Shown here: in pieces, positions 26,225-34,710 of the stretch | How the letters are laid out: each line of letters starts with the position of its first letter | Numbering within the stretch: the first letter of the stretch is position 1 | NCBI RefSeq assembly: GCF_017497985.1 | Contig: NZ_JAGDFV010000025.1 | Coordinates: 1 to 52,127, forward strand | Direction of reading: 5' to 3' | Source of the DNA: Meiothermus sp. CFH 77666 | Lineage (GTDB): Bacteria; Deinococcota; Deinococci; Deinococcales; Thermaceae | Length of the DNA stretch: 52,127 bases | The notes under the pieces: model-generated | What the model saw: the letters and a program-made list of their open reading frames with translations, nothing else | What the model was told of the DNA's origin: nothing | Databases searched by the model: none | Made by a program: the position numbers and the translations under genes

Positions 26225-27394
26225 TCATACGCTTTTGAGGGCCGCTGTGGGCTGACCCAGCACTTCCTCAAAGAGGGCCGCATAATGGGCCACCGCCCGC
26301 TCCACCGAAAAGCGTTCCTTAACTTTGGCCCTGGCTTTTGCACCAAATTCTGCTTGCAGCTGTGGGTCTTGCAAAACCCCGATCAGCCCATCCGCTAGGG
26401 CTTGCGGGTTACCGGTGTCCACCAACAGCCCATCCACCCCCGAGTTCACGAACTCCGGGGCCGTCGCAAAGCGGGTCAGCACCACCGGCTTACCCAGGTA
26501 CATGGCCTCCGAAAGAACCAGTGGTGAAGCTTCACCAAAGGCGGAAGACATCGTGAAAACCGTAGCTCTGGCCATGTACTTGTAGGGGTTGGCCTGAAAA
26601 CCGGGCATCCAAACCTGTTCCCCGATACCCAGCTCAGCTACTAGCGACTCCAACTGGGGGCGCAGCTCACCTTCACCCAGGATGACCAGCCGGGCCTGGG
26701 GGATTCGTTCCAGAACCCGTTGGAAGGCCCTCAGCAGCGTGGGAAAATCCTTCATGATGTCCATGCGACCCACCGAGAGGACAACGGGGCTCTGGCCCTG
26801 AAACCAGGGGTGTTCTACCGGCTCCTGGGCTTTGCGCTCGAGGTCGGGGGCAATGGCCGGGTTGTAGATGACGCGGAAGTTGGAACCGGGATACACCGCC
26901 CCGGACAGGCGGGCCACCTTTTCCGAAACCGCCACATAGGCGTCGGCATTACGCACCAGCAGGCGTATCAGGGCCATTTTGAGTGCCCCTCGCAAGCCCG
27001 ACCCGAGGTAACCCTGTATCTCATTGTGTTCGGTGAGAATCCACCTGGGCCGCCGTGTCTTAGGCAACAACCGAAAAGCCGTTCCCACCGTTAGGTGAAC
27101 CCTGGGCCAGGCGGAGAGAAGCAGGTCGGGTTGGTGCTCGTCCAGTATGGACAGCAACCGCCGCACCTGCCAGGGAATTGCTCGGTGCTTCATGGCCGAG
27201 CGCTCGGTAGGCGCGGGCAAGATGGTGACATTGGCGGGTAACGTGGCCTGGGAAAGCAGGTCGCCCGGTTCGGAGCCCTGGGCCGCGATCAGGATCTCGT
27301 AGTGGGCGGCCAGCCCGCACGAGAGGTACTGCACCACCCGCTCGACCCCGCCGTAGCCGAGGATGGGTAGGTAGAAGAGAATTCGTCGCCTCAT
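26225..27394 (-). CDS. GT4-type glycosyltransferase
   Basis: A 389-aa GT-B glycosyltransferase related to its downstream neighbour. Motifs: YLPILGYGGVERVVQYLS at the N-terminus, VVLSVGRMDIMKDFPTLLRA, LVILGEGELRPQLE, and the donor-site stretch SSAFGEASPLVLSEAMYLGKP, where the first Glu of the usual EGxPxVLLEA pattern sits in 'GEASPLVLSEA'. Its ATG overlaps the flippase stop by 4 nt (ATGA). A cytoplasmic role in building the lipid-linked repeat unit is inferred from the locus. Confidence 0.9.
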   Translation of the reverse strand: MRRRILFYLPILGYGGVERVVQYLSCGLAAHYEILIAAQGSEPGDLLSQATLPANVTILPAPTERSAMKHRAIPWQVRRLLSILDEHQPDLLLSAWPRVHLTVGTAFRLLPKTRRPRWILTEHNEIQGYLGSGLRGALKMALIRLLVRNADAYVAVSEKVARLSGAVYPGSNFRVIYNPAIAPDLERKAQEPVEHPWFQGQSPVVLSVGRMDIMKDFPTLLRAFQRVLERIPQARLVILGEGELRPQLESLVAELGIGEQVWMPGFQANPYKYMARATVFTMSSAFGEASPLVLSEAMYLGKPVVLTRFATAPEFVNSGVDGLLVDTGNPQALADGLIGVLQDPQLQAEFGAKARAKVKERFSVERAVAHYAALFEEVLGQPTAALKSV

Positions 27395-28644
27395 AAGATT
27401 CCTCTGAGCTTAAGGAGGGCAAAACGAAACCCCGCCGCCCAGGCTTCGGCCGAGACCACTGCGATGGCCATGCCTAAAGCCCCCAGCCGGGGAGCCAACA
27501 GAATGGCCAGCACCAGGTTGATCAGGCCGGCGCTGAGCACCGAGTACATCACCTCGCGATCCATCTGCCGGGGAAACATGTACTGCATGGAAAGCGAGTA
27601 GCCTAAGGCCACCACGGGAAGGAGCAAGGCCAGCACCTGCAGCACCACCACCGAGGATCGATACGGCTCGCCAAACAGCAAGTCGATCAGGAAGGGAGCC
27701 AGCCCGGCCAGCAACATCCCTCCCGCCGTCCCGATCCCTACCGTAGCCCATAGGGCTAGGCGGCTCAGACGCATGGCCGCCTCGGCATCACGCTTGATCA
27801 GATGGTTGATGCGGGGATAGATGGCCTGAGCCAGCGGCCAAAGAATCGAGAGCCCCGGACGCACCAGCCGGTTGCCGGCCTCAAAGAACCCCACCTGTAG
27901 AGGCGAGGCCAAAAGGCCTAGAATCACCCCATTGGCCGAGGAGTAGAGGCTGTCCGAGGCCCGTGAAAGAAAAAGGCTCCAGCTCACCTTTAGCGCCACC
28001 CAGCTCAGGCTCAGGTTGGGCAGCTTAAAGGGAACCTGCCGGTACATCAGGTAAAGCTCGAGCCCCGCCACCAGCCCGGTGGCCAAGGCCTGGGCGGCCA
28101 AGGTGACCCAGGCGTCCTCGGGGCGGCGCACAAAAGCAAAAATCCCGACCAGATGGCCCAGGCGGATCAGGCCTTCCATCAGCGCCACCACCCAGGAGCG
28201 CTCGATAGCCTGGAAGTACCACAGGGGTCTCAGCCCGGTGAAAACCGCAATCATCAGGGCCCAGAAGGCCAGCTCGGCCTGGGTGCGAAAGCTCTCGATG
28301 AAAAACCCGGCCACCAGGGTCATCAGAACCATCCCTAGCATCAAGAGCAGCTTGGCGCCCATGATGGACATCACGATACCGGCCACCGCATCTGACCGGT
28401 CGCGCAGACGGGCCAGGGAACGGGTAGCCGAGTAGTTGAAGCCGTACTCGCCCACCACCGCCAGCCAGTTGGCAAAGCTCTGGGCAAAAGCCACTAGGCC
28501 AAAGCTGGGGGGCTCGAGTACCCGTGCCAGGTAGGGCAGTGAAATTAACGGGAGGACATATGAGAGGATCTGCACAGCATACAAAGCTGCCGCATTCTGT
28601 GCAATGCGGTTACCCAGTACCCGACGAATTCTCGCTAAAGCCAC
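27391..28644 (-). CDS. Wzx-type polysaccharide flippase (MOP superfamily)
   Basis: A 417-aa membrane protein with about twelve helices, of the RfbX/Wzx branch that flips lipid-linked oligosaccharide to the outer face of the membrane. The opening segment NAAALYAVQILSYVLPLISLPYLARVL and the later GEYGFNYSATRSLARLRD are typical of these flippases. It is the first gene of the run that goes through four glycosyltransferases, the Wzy-like protein and the WecA-like transferase. The start is GTG 28644 with only a weak G-rich ribosome site; 42 nt further upstream is a TATGAT hexamer. Confidence 0.88.
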   Translation of the reverse strand: MALARIRRVLGNRIAQNAAALYAVQILSYVLPLISLPYLARVLEPPSFGLVAFAQSFANWLAVVGEYGFNYSATRSLARLRDRSDAVAGIVMSIMGAKLLLMLGMVLMTLVAGFFIESFRTQAELAFWALMIAVFTGLRPLWYFQAIERSWVVALMEGLIRLGHLVGIFAFVRRPEDAWVTLAAQALATGLVAGLELYLMYRQVPFKLPNLSLSWVALKVSWSLFLSRASDSLYSSANGVILGLLASPLQVGFFEAGNRLVRPGLSILWPLAQAIYPRINHLIKRDAEAAMRLSRLALWATVGIGTAGGMLLAGLAPFLIDLLFGEPYRSSVVVLQVLALLLPVVALGYSLSMQYMFPRQMDREVMYSVLSAGLINLVLAILLAPRLGALGMAIAVVSAEAWAAGFRFALLKLRGIL

Positions 28645-28685
28645 GCGACAAGCCCCCTGCCAACCGCTAATGCTCAGAAAGTTTC

Positions 28686-28691
28686 ATCATA
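28686..28691 (-). promoter_or_regulatory. Possible -10 box of the polysaccharide operon
   Basis: TATGAT on the minus strand (reverse complement of 28686-28691) lies 41 nt upstream of the flippase start codon in the 277-bp gap between pilT and the operon. No good -35 is seen at 16-18 nt. This gap is the only non-coding space before the run of seven genes. Confidence 0.3.
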
Positions 28692-28921
28692 TCCCTTCAA
28701 GCCTACGCGCTAAGGCGTTCCCAAGAAACCAATTATTCACACCTTAACGGCAGGAACGCTCAGATTACGCGCAAAGTATCGAATGCCATTCACTCCCGTA
28801 TGTGAAGCTAGTGGCGCCCAGGCTCTGACTTTATAAATGCTTTGCATCAAAGTCACCCTTCGGCAGACTCAGGACAGCCTGCACGCAATCTCCCTTTGTT
28901 AGGCAATACAGCTACAGTAAC

Positions 28922-30028
28922 TTACGCTCGGCGCATACCACTTGCCTGGGGCGAGGCACTGCCCGCGCCTGCCAGACGAGCAAACTCCTTGGGGTCTACC
29001 GAGCGCGATTGCCCCACCTCATAGGTGATGAGCTTGCGCTTGAAGAGGTCGGCCAGGTAGGCATCCATGGTAATCATGCCGTACTGCCCACCGGTCTGGA
29101 TCACGCTGACCAACTGATGGCTCTTGCCTTCACGGATAAGCGCCCGCACCGCTGGTGTCGCAATCATGAGTTCGTAGGCCAGGACACGCCCGCCCCCAAA
29201 AGCCTTGGGCAAAAGCTGCTGGGTCAGGACGGCCACCAGGTTGTTGGAAAGCTGTACCCGTACCTGTTCCTGCTGGGCCTGGGGGAAAACGTCAATGATG
29301 CGGTCAATGGTCTCGGGAGCGCTGTTGGTGTGCAAGGTTCCCATTACCAGGTGACCGGTTTCGGCAGCGGTGATGGCCGCAGAAATTGTTTCATAATCGC
29401 GCATCTCCCCCACCAGAATCACATCGGGAGCCTGACGCAACACCGAGCGCAGGGCCTTATCGAAGCCGTGGGTATCGGAGCCAATTTCGCGCTGGTTGAT
29501 GATGGAGGATTTGTGGCGATGGAAGAACTCAATTGGGTCTTCAATGGTGACAATGTGGCAGCGCTTGCGCTCGTTGATGTAGTCGATCATCGAGGCCAGG
29601 GTAGTGGACTTTCCCGAGCCGGTAGGCCCAGTCACCAGTACCAAACCTCGAGGGCTCATGGCAATATCGGCCACATTCTTGGGCAGGCCCAGTTCCTCGA
29701 AGCTCTTGACGTTGGAAGGCACCACCCGCAACACCCCGCCCACGCTACCGCGCTGCAAGAAGATATTGACGCGGAAGCGGCCCTTGCCCGGCAGGCTGAA
29801 AGAGAAGTCGAGTTCCTTCTCTTCCTCAAAGACCCGTTGCTGTTTTTCGTCCATCAGGGCATAGGTCAGGCGGCGGGTTTCCTGCGGGGTCAGGGGTTCA
29901 TATTCGGTGGGGTGGAACTCACCATCAATCTTGACCATAGGGGGCAGACCGACCGTGATGACCAGGTCGCTCGAGTTGCGATCTACGGCCAGGTTGAGCA
30001 AATCTACAATGTCTGGGGCTTTGGTCAT
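28922..30028 (-). CDS. pilT: Type IV pilus retraction ATPase PilT
   Basis: Hexameric cytoplasmic ATPase that disassembles the pilus and drives twitching. The 368-aa protein has an N-terminal PAS-like domain (about 5-95) and a RecA-like ATPase domain with Walker A GPTGSGKS (134-141), the Asp box around VTIEDPIEF, Walker B VILVGEMRD and the histidine box AETGHLVMGTLHT. The C-terminal tail is short. ATG 30028 is chosen over TTG 30049 because GGAGAG lies 7 nt before it. pilT is monocistronic here; the chemosensory operon at 40.8-51.8 kb is a natural candidate for its control. Confidence 0.93.
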   Translation of the reverse strand: MTKAPDIVDLLNLAVDRNSSDLVITVGLPPMVKIDGEFHPTEYEPLTPQETRRLTYALMDEKQQRVFEEEKELDFSFSLPGKGRFRVNIFLQRGSVGGVLRVVPSNVKSFEELGLPKNVADIAMSPRGLVLVTGPTGSGKSTTLASMIDYINERKRCHIVTIEDPIEFFHRHKSSIINQREIGSDTHGFDKALRSVLRQAPDVILVGEMRDYETISAAITAAETGHLVMGTLHTNSAPETIDRIIDVFPQAQQEQVRVQLSNNLVAVLTQQLLPKAFGGGRVLAYELMIATPAVRALIREGKSHQLVSVIQTGGQYGMITMDAYLADLFKRKLITYEVGQSRSVDPKEFARLAGAGSASPQASGMRRA

Positions 30029-30385
30029 GTGTATCTCTCCAGTTAGCAATCAGAATACGCCAAACCACCTACCGGATATGTTCATCTGCCATTTCCAGCT
30101 TCGGAACCAAGCAACCCCCTAACAAAAGGTACTGTGATATCGGCTTTACGCATACGCTCAACTCTCAGGCAAGTAATGAATCTCTGCTTCTGGTGACACC
30201 TCTGGCGCAACCCATCTCGCGGCCGTCGTTTCATATGACCAGAGCGGGTGGGCGTCGCCACCTTCGCTCACACAGGGAAGGCGAGAGAAACCATGTGGAA
30301 AAGAGGATTCTTATGCGTTCAGCTTTCGGCTTTGAGCTTTTGGCCACAAAACAATGGCTTTAGTTACCCCTCTAGCAGGAGCACT
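30029..30385. other. 357-bp non-coding region between pilT and the CBS-like gene
   Basis: No gene is visible. It holds the pilT leader (GGAGAG before ATG 30028) and one degenerate copy of the AGCTTTC-type dispersed repeat (30320-30345). No tRNA or clear terminator is recognised. Confidence 0.6.
30320..30345 (+). repeat. Dispersed repeat, degenerate copy B
   Basis: CAGCTTTCGGCTTTGAGCTT followed by TTGGCC shares the AGCTTTC..GGCTTT..GCTTT framework of the copies at 10388-10418 and 31207-31244 but lacks the middle block. Confidence 0.4.
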
Positions 30386-30925
30386 TTACTTGGCCCCCAA
30401 ATATTTGAAGTAGCGCTCGCGGGTAATCATGCCGTGAACGGTGTCCCCATCGGCCACAAACACGATCTGGTGCTGGCGGAATAGGGAGCTCAGTTCGCTG
30501 GCCGCCGTCTCGCCAGGCACCACCGGGGCCTCGTCCCAGGGAACCAGCGAATCGGCAATGCCGATGATGCCTACCGGATGCCCTGCCTCGAGCAGTACCG
30601 CGATGCTGCCCTCGAAGGACTGTAGCGCATTGATGACCGGCACGGGCCGGGCCAGCCTGCGCGCCGAGGTAGGGGCGAAAATCCCGGCAGAGAGCAGGGT
30701 GGTAGTGGTCACCTTGACGGCCCGCTTGGCAATCCAGAGCGTCAGGGTAAAGACCAGCAAGAAAAAAAGCCCCTCTAAAAGACCAAAAAAGTTCACCCCT
30801 TCCCAACCGAACTGGCCCCGCCCACCAAAAGCCAGGTGCACGAGTCCAGAAACGATTAGCCCTGCAATGAGGGCGGCAAGATAAGCAATTAGACCCGCCA
30901 GGCGTAAATCTCGAACCGTTCGCAT
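30386..30925 (-). CDS. Membrane protein with a CBS-like domain
   Basis: A 179-aa protein with two N-terminal membrane helices (about residues 9-30 and 47-66) and a soluble part (about 80-179) resembling a pair of CBS-like halves: GIIGIADSLVPWDEAPVVPG and, near the end, IVFVADGDTVHGMITRERYFKYLG, where 'V.D....GmIT...' is the usual CBS strand-helix signature. CBS pairs often bind adenosine nucleotides; no transporter or enzyme domain is attached. The layout resembles the membrane-plus-regulatory half of site-2-protease-like proteins without the protease. Monocistronic; function unknown. Confidence 0.65.
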   Translation of the reverse strand: MRTVRDLRLAGLIAYLAALIAGLIVSGLVHLAFGGRGQFGWEGVNFFGLLEGLFFLLVFTLTLWIAKRAVKVTTTTLLSAGIFAPTSARRLARPVPVINALQSFEGSIAVLLEAGHPVGIIGIADSLVPWDEAPVVPGETAASELSSLFRQHQIVFVADGDTVHGMITRERYFKYLGAK

Positions 30926-31369
30926 CTGGCTTCTAGTCTACACTGGTTAGAGGGGCAACTTCAGGTTAGTAGATTAGGGGGGGTGCGTCCCAAAATCAAC
31001 CAATGAACCAGACGGTCAATCCCCCTTGGGGTGCTGCACAAAGCTCTATCCAAGCCCCCGTAGGGGTACTCGGTCTGCGCCGGAAGGTCAGTGCCGCTAT
31101 GGTGATCGGCATCCAGAGGGGTTTCACGGCGAGTTGGGGTTGTTGAGGCTGGTTGAAACAGGGACACACCCGATTAGGGGTCGGCGCTTTGCGGCAGCTC
31201 AAAGGGGAGCCGAAAGCCTAAAGCTGAAGGCTGAAAGCTCAAGGAATGCAGTCGGTAAATGGGCGGCACTTGATTGTAGCATCACAATCCCTGCCGCTCG
31301 AGCCCTGAAGCACTTTTGTCTTACTGCTCGAGCGTGCAACCTCTACGCCAGACCCAGCAACCAAACAAA
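30926..31369. other. 444-bp non-coding region with repeat debris
   Basis: No convincing gene. It contains two small G/C hairpins (around 31018-31035 and 31055-31066), copy C of the dispersed AGCTTTC repeat, and two CTCGAG sites. Two overlapping short frames on the minus strand (ending near 30961 and 30996) have no family resemblance and no ribosome binding site. Confidence 0.6.
31207..31244 (-). repeat. Dispersed repeat, copy C
   Basis: On the minus strand it reads CTTGAGCTTTCAGCCTTCAG then CTTTAGGCTTTCGGCTC, differing from copy A (10388-10418) at only one or two positions over about 28 bp. Confidence 0.65.
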
Positions 31370-32077
31370 CTACCCCAACCACTGCAAATCTTCTTCCTTG
31401 TCTATATCTACCCCCACCTCGGCATAGGGGGTGATGAGCGCCTTGGCCGGAACCCCAATGATTTGCGAGACCTTGGCCTCGAGCCCGGCCATATCGGCCT
31501 GGCCTAAAAGCACCTTCAGGAGGGTTCCGAAGCCAATCATCTGGGCCAGGGCCAGGGGCTTTTTTCGCAGTTCCAGCGCCCGTTTGAGCAATGGAAGGGC
31601 CGTATAAAAGAGCTTTTTGTCAATCAGAACGATGTTGCCCCCCGTAAAGGAACCCTCCCGGATGCGGGCATAGGTGCGCCGCATCTTGGGAAAGCGTTGC
31701 TCGATGGTGGGCCTGGCAATAATGGTATATACAAAACCCGCCTGGGGCGCATGTTCCAGCACCCAGCGCACGGCTTCCCCGCTTAGAAAGGGCATATCAC
31801 CGGTTGCAACCAGCACTTTTTCGTTCTCTGCAGCCTGGAGCCCAGCCTCGAGGTTGGCCACCAGGCTGCCGTGGTCGGGCAGGAATACCTTGGGGGGTGG
31901 GTTCAAGGGGGCTGGAGGGCCCACCAAAATCACTTCCAGCCCCGCCTGCGCCAGGGCTTCCAGGGTGTACTCCACCAGCGGACGACCCCGGTAGGGCACC
32001 AGGGTCTTGCTGGCAACGCCGAACTTCAGGGCCAGTGGGTCATCGGCTTTGCCTCCGGCCAGCACAATCGCTTCCAC
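31370..32077 (-). CDS. MobA-like nucleotidyltransferase (NTP_transf_3)
   Basis: A 235-aa GT-A fold nucleotidyltransferase. The N-terminal signature is MEAIVLAGGKADD with the nucleotide-binding LAGG, followed by GVASKTLVPYRGRPLVEYTL with the conserved lysine, and VATGDMPFL, whose aspartate binds Mg. Such enzymes attach NMP or CMP/GMP to small molecules (molybdopterin, sugar phosphates, polyol phosphates). The long helical C-terminal part is not that of MobA itself, so cofactor synthesis is not proven. Monocistronic; it is divergent from the small gene at 32146. Confidence 0.8.
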   Translation of the reverse strand: MEAIVLAGGKADDPLALKFGVASKTLVPYRGRPLVEYTLEALAQAGLEVILVGPPAPLNPPPKVFLPDHGSLVANLEAGLQAAENEKVLVATGDMPFLSGEAVRWVLEHAPQAGFVYTIIARPTIEQRFPKMRRTYARIREGSFTGGNIVLIDKKLFYTALPLLKRALELRKKPLALAQMIGFGTLLKVLLGQADMAGLEAKVSQIIGVPAKALITPYAEVGVDIDKEEDLQWLG

Positions 32078-32109
32078 TGGCCTAGTTTACCCTCCGTTAC
32101 CCGGCTCTC

Positions 32110-32138
32110 TTTACCCAACCCCCGCCACCCGATAGGCT
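32110..32138 (+). promoter_or_regulatory. Promoter of the two small hypothetical genes, leaderless type
   Basis: TTTACC (32110-32115) and TAGGCT (32133-32138) are separated by exactly 17 nt, and the -10 ends 7 nt before the ATG at 32146. No ribosome binding site fits in between, so the transcript is probably leaderless. Confidence 0.6.
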
Positions 32139-32145
32139 ATGGGTT

Positions 32146-32349
32146 ATGGAGGATCTGCTCGAGCGGCTGGGGAATCATCTGGTCTGGCGCATCGGCAAGG
32201 CCGAAGGCGAGGAGGTGCTGGTCGTACGGGTCGGGCTGGCCTCGGCAGCCCCGGAGTTTGGCCACCTGGCCCGCCTGCGAAACGTAACCGACGAGGAAAT
32301 CGAGCAACTCGCGCAAGCCGGACAGCTACGGGTCGAGTGGGTCAACTAA
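32146..32349 (+). CDS. Small conserved-type hypothetical protein (possibly DUF3248)
   Basis: A 67-aa acidic protein without signal or membrane segment. It reads as a compact alpha/beta domain: an amphipathic start (MEDLLERLGNHLVWRIG), a central strand VLVVRVGLAS and a helix NVTDEEIEQLAQAGQL. From memory, its length and pattern match a small family described only from Thermus and Deinococcus (DUF3248); I could not verify this. It has its own promoter, and its stop codon is immediately followed by the ATG of the next gene, so the two are translationally coupled. Confidence 0.65.
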   Translation: MEDLLERLGNHLVWRIGKAEGEEVLVVRVGLASAAPEFGHLARLRNVTDEEIEQLAQAGQLRVEWVN

Positions 32350-32781
32350 ATGGTGCTGGAAAAGGCGTTTCAACTGCGGCTGGCCGAACCCCCCGAGCAT
32401 CTGCTACAGCCCGAGCGGGTGTTCGCCGGCAAGCCCCCTTTTGGCGAGCTGACCCGCCAGGACACCAGTCTGAAGGGCTATCTGGTGGCCGAGGCCCCGC
32501 TGTTTGGGGAAATCCATTTTCCCTTCCAGAGCCGTATTCATCCAGAGGGCAGCAAAGCCCGCCTGGAGGCCCTGCCCCTCCCCGACCCCCCGGCCTTCTG
32601 GGCCGAGCTCGAGGGCCTGGGCGAGGTGGTAGAAGGCGGGATTGCCTACCAGCTCACCCTCCGCATCCACGCTACCCTACCCCAGGGGGAAAAATGGGGC
32701 GGGCGGGCATTGGGGCGGCTGGCCGAAGCCGCCTTCGAGCGCAATGTGGAGCGTGTTTTAGAGCGGTTGACCCAAGCCTGA
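32350..32781 (+). CDS. Hypothetical protein of Deinococcus-Thermus type (possibly DUF3809)
   Basis: A 143-aa soluble protein with no signal peptide. The sequence alternates strands and turns with a C-terminal helix (AEAAFERNVERVLERLTQA); a hydrophobic/aromatic patch GEIHFPFQSRIH and FWAELEGLGEVVEGGIAYQL suggest a lipid- or ligand-binding beta fold such as a START/SRPBCC-like domain, but this is speculative. Recollection of the DUF3809 family from Deinococcus-Thermus fits the length. It begins at the base after the stop of the upstream small gene, so the two probably act together. Confidence 0.65.
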   Translation: MVLEKAFQLRLAEPPEHLLQPERVFAGKPPFGELTRQDTSLKGYLVAEAPLFGEIHFPFQSRIHPEGSKARLEALPLPDPPAFWAELEGLGEVVEGGIAYQLTLRIHATLPQGEKWGGRALGRLAEAAFERNVERVLERLTQA

Positions 32782-32912
32782 TCCGGGTGAGCCCAGCCCC
32801 AGCCATCCCCAGGGTGCAAATGGGCGCTACCCCCTTCCTGCCGCCAAGGAGCACTGGAGACAAACCTGAAACTTGAAGGGAGCATATACTGGAAGCATTC
32901 GGAGGTGGAACC

Positions 32913-33590
32913 GTGGTCGAAGTACGCTACCTGGGACACTCAGCACTGCTCATCAGTGACGGCACCACCCGCATTGTGGTGGATCCCTTCCTTACCGGCA
33001 ACCCCAAAGCGGCCCTCTCCGCCGACCAGGTCGAAGCCGACCTGATTGTGCTCACCCATGCCCACGGCGACCATTACGGCGACAGTGTAGCCATCAGTCA
33101 GCGCACCGGAGCTCCCATCCTCTCCAACTACGAGATCGTTAGCTATGCTGAAAAGCATGGAGGCAAGGGCGTGGGTATGAACCTGGGGGGCACCTACCGG
33201 TTCAAGGGCGGCTGGCTCAAATGGTTTCCGGCCCAGCACTCCTCGTCGTTCCCGGACGGAACCTACGGCGGTGTGGCCCAGGGCTTTGTGCTGGAGCTGG
33301 GCGGCAAGCGAATCTACAACGCTGGCGACACGGCCCTCTTCAGCGATATGGCGCTGGTGGCCCCGTATAGTGTGGATCTGGCCATTCTGCCCATCGGCGA
33401 CCACTTCACCATGGGCCCCGACGATGCCCTACAGGCCCTCGAGCTGACCCGCGCCAAGCAGGTTTTACCCGTGCACTACAACACCTTTCCCCCCATTGCC
33501 CAGGACGGCGCGGCCTTTGTCCAGCGGGCCGGCCTGCTGGGGGTAGGTGGAAAGGCCCTCCAACCAGGGGAACACATAACCCTTTCGTAA
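32913..33590 (+). CDS. UPF0173-type metal-dependent hydrolase (metallo-beta-lactamase fold)
   Basis: A 225-aa metallo-beta-lactamase-fold protein. The metal-binding signature HAHGDH is at residues 49-54, further ligands lie in GDTALFSDM (D) and LPVHYNT (H), and the N-terminal VEVRYLGHSALLI is typical of the UPF0173 group, whose physiological substrate is unknown. The start is GTG 32913 with a strong GGAGGTGG ribosome site; a TATACT hexamer (32885-32890) is a likely -10, so this gene, unlike several neighbours, has a short leader. Confidence 0.9.
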   Translation: MVEVRYLGHSALLISDGTTRIVVDPFLTGNPKAALSADQVEADLIVLTHAHGDHYGDSVAISQRTGAPILSNYEIVSYAEKHGGKGVGMNLGGTYRFKGGWLKWFPAQHSSSFPDGTYGGVAQGFVLELGGKRIYNAGDTALFSDMALVAPYSVDLAILPIGDHFTMGPDDALQALELTRAKQVLPVHYNTFPPIAQDGAAFVQRAGLLGVGGKALQPGEHITLS

Positions 33591-33630
33591 CGCATCCTGT
33601 GCTGAAATACCAAGCGTACCTGGAATCTAC

Positions 33631-34494
33631 ATGGACTATCGCCGACTGACCCGACAACACTACAAGCTCGAGATGCTCCTGGGCTTGGGGCGGTCGTCGC
33701 AGGTGTACCTGGCCCATGCCCCCGACGGCACCAAGGTAGCCCTCAAGGTACCCCGACGCGAGGTTCGCACCGACCGGGCCCTTACCGAGCGCTTTGCCCA
33801 GGAAGTAGCCCTATCCCTGACCCTCAACCACCCCAACCTGGTGCGAGGGCTTTCGGGTCGCCCTGAAGGAGACGGGGCTTTTTTGGCGCTGGAGTATTTC
33901 GAGGAAGGCACCCTCGAGGACAGTCTCAAAAAAGGTTCCCTGAGCCGCGAGATGGCCCTCGAGTGCCTGTGTCAAATTGCCGAGGCCCTCATCTATCTCC
34001 ACGACCGGGGCATCATCCACCAGGATGTCAAGCCCTCCAACATCTTCATTGACGGTCTGCTGTTCAAACTGGGCGACTTTGGCGTGGCCAAAACCCGCGA
34101 AAACCCCAAACCCCTGGAGCGGGCCGGGAGCCCTTTCTACATGGCCCCTGAGCTCTTCATGGGCGAGCCCGCGACCCCCGCATCGGACGCCTATTCGTTT
34201 GGGGTGATGGCCTTCGAGTTGCTGGTAGGCAAAAGACCCTATGTAGGCGAGACCCTCGAGGAGATCAGCCATGCCCACCTGCATAAGCTCCCCCCTCCGA
34301 CCAACCTTCCCCCTCATCTGGATCGAATCGTGCGCAACCTCCTGGCCAAAGACCCCGCCATTCGCGCCACCCCCAAAGCCTTTCTCCAGATTGTACGCGG
34401 CACCCCCCAGGCCGAGCCCACTTCTAACAAAACCGCCGGAGAAGGCAAGCCCACCAAAGGCAAAGGGTTGTTTGGGCTGTTTCGTAAGCGGTAG
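33631..34494 (+). CDS. Serine/threonine protein kinase of Hanks type, non-RD
   Basis: A 287-aa soluble kinase consisting almost only of the catalytic domain. Glycine loop LGLGRSSQV, ATP lysine K39 (VALKV), helix-C E58, catalytic loop IIHQDVKPSN with D132, DFG at 149-151 and MAPE at 171-174 are all present, so it should be active. The residue before the catalytic aspartate is Q131 instead of Arg, which makes it a non-RD kinase that may not need activation-loop phosphorylation. A basic Lys/Thr-rich tail (about 265-287) follows; there is no membrane helix or PASTA domain. No ribosome binding site precedes ATG 33631. Confidence 0.9.
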   Translation: MDYRRLTRQHYKLEMLLGLGRSSQVYLAHAPDGTKVALKVPRREVRTDRALTERFAQEVALSLTLNHPNLVRGLSGRPEGDGAFLALEYFEEGTLEDSLKKGSLSREMALECLCQIAEALIYLHDRGIIHQDVKPSNIFIDGLLFKLGDFGVAKTRENPKPLERAGSPFYMAPELFMGEPATPASDAYSFGVMAFELLVGKRPYVGETLEEISHAHLHKLPPPTNLPPHLDRIVRNLLAKDPAIRATPKAFLQIVRGTPQAEPTSNKTAGEGKPTKGKGLFGLFRKR

Positions 34495-34542
34495 AGCACG
34501 CCTATAGCACCCTCCAAACGCAGTTCCCATGAACGGTGTATC

Positions 34543-34639
34543 GCGCTCTTCACAGAAGTAGCCGCCCATACCGGCGGCCACTGTTTTGTTCTGGATAAGG
34601 TTTCCTTGGATTCGATAACTCAACTCAAGTGAAGAGCGC
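34543..34639. repeat. Inverted-repeat element E1 upstream of the acyl-CoA ligase
   Basis: A 97-bp segment bounded by a perfect 11-bp inverted repeat, GCGCTCTTCAC at 34543-34553 and GTGAAGAGCGC at 34629-34639. It shares its left 25 bp (23 identical) and, more loosely, its right 50 bp with element E2 at 36692-36876, in the same orientation. It has the look of a MITE or a mobile-element remnant. Confidence 0.75.
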
Positions 34640-34710
34640 TCTGGTAGCTCACCCAGCTCGCTCATTGCCTTGTACCCGATAAACTGTAAGCAAGCAAAGT
34701 GAGGCCGGAC

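Noticed and set aside
31017-31080. Two short G/C hairpins resembling degenerate CRISPR repeats
   Set aside because: The two copies differ too much, no further regular copies or spacers follow, and no cas gene is present.
30961-31202. Two overlapping minus-strand frames of 68 codons each
   Set aside because: They overlap each other in different frames, lie in repeat debris and have no recognisable domain.
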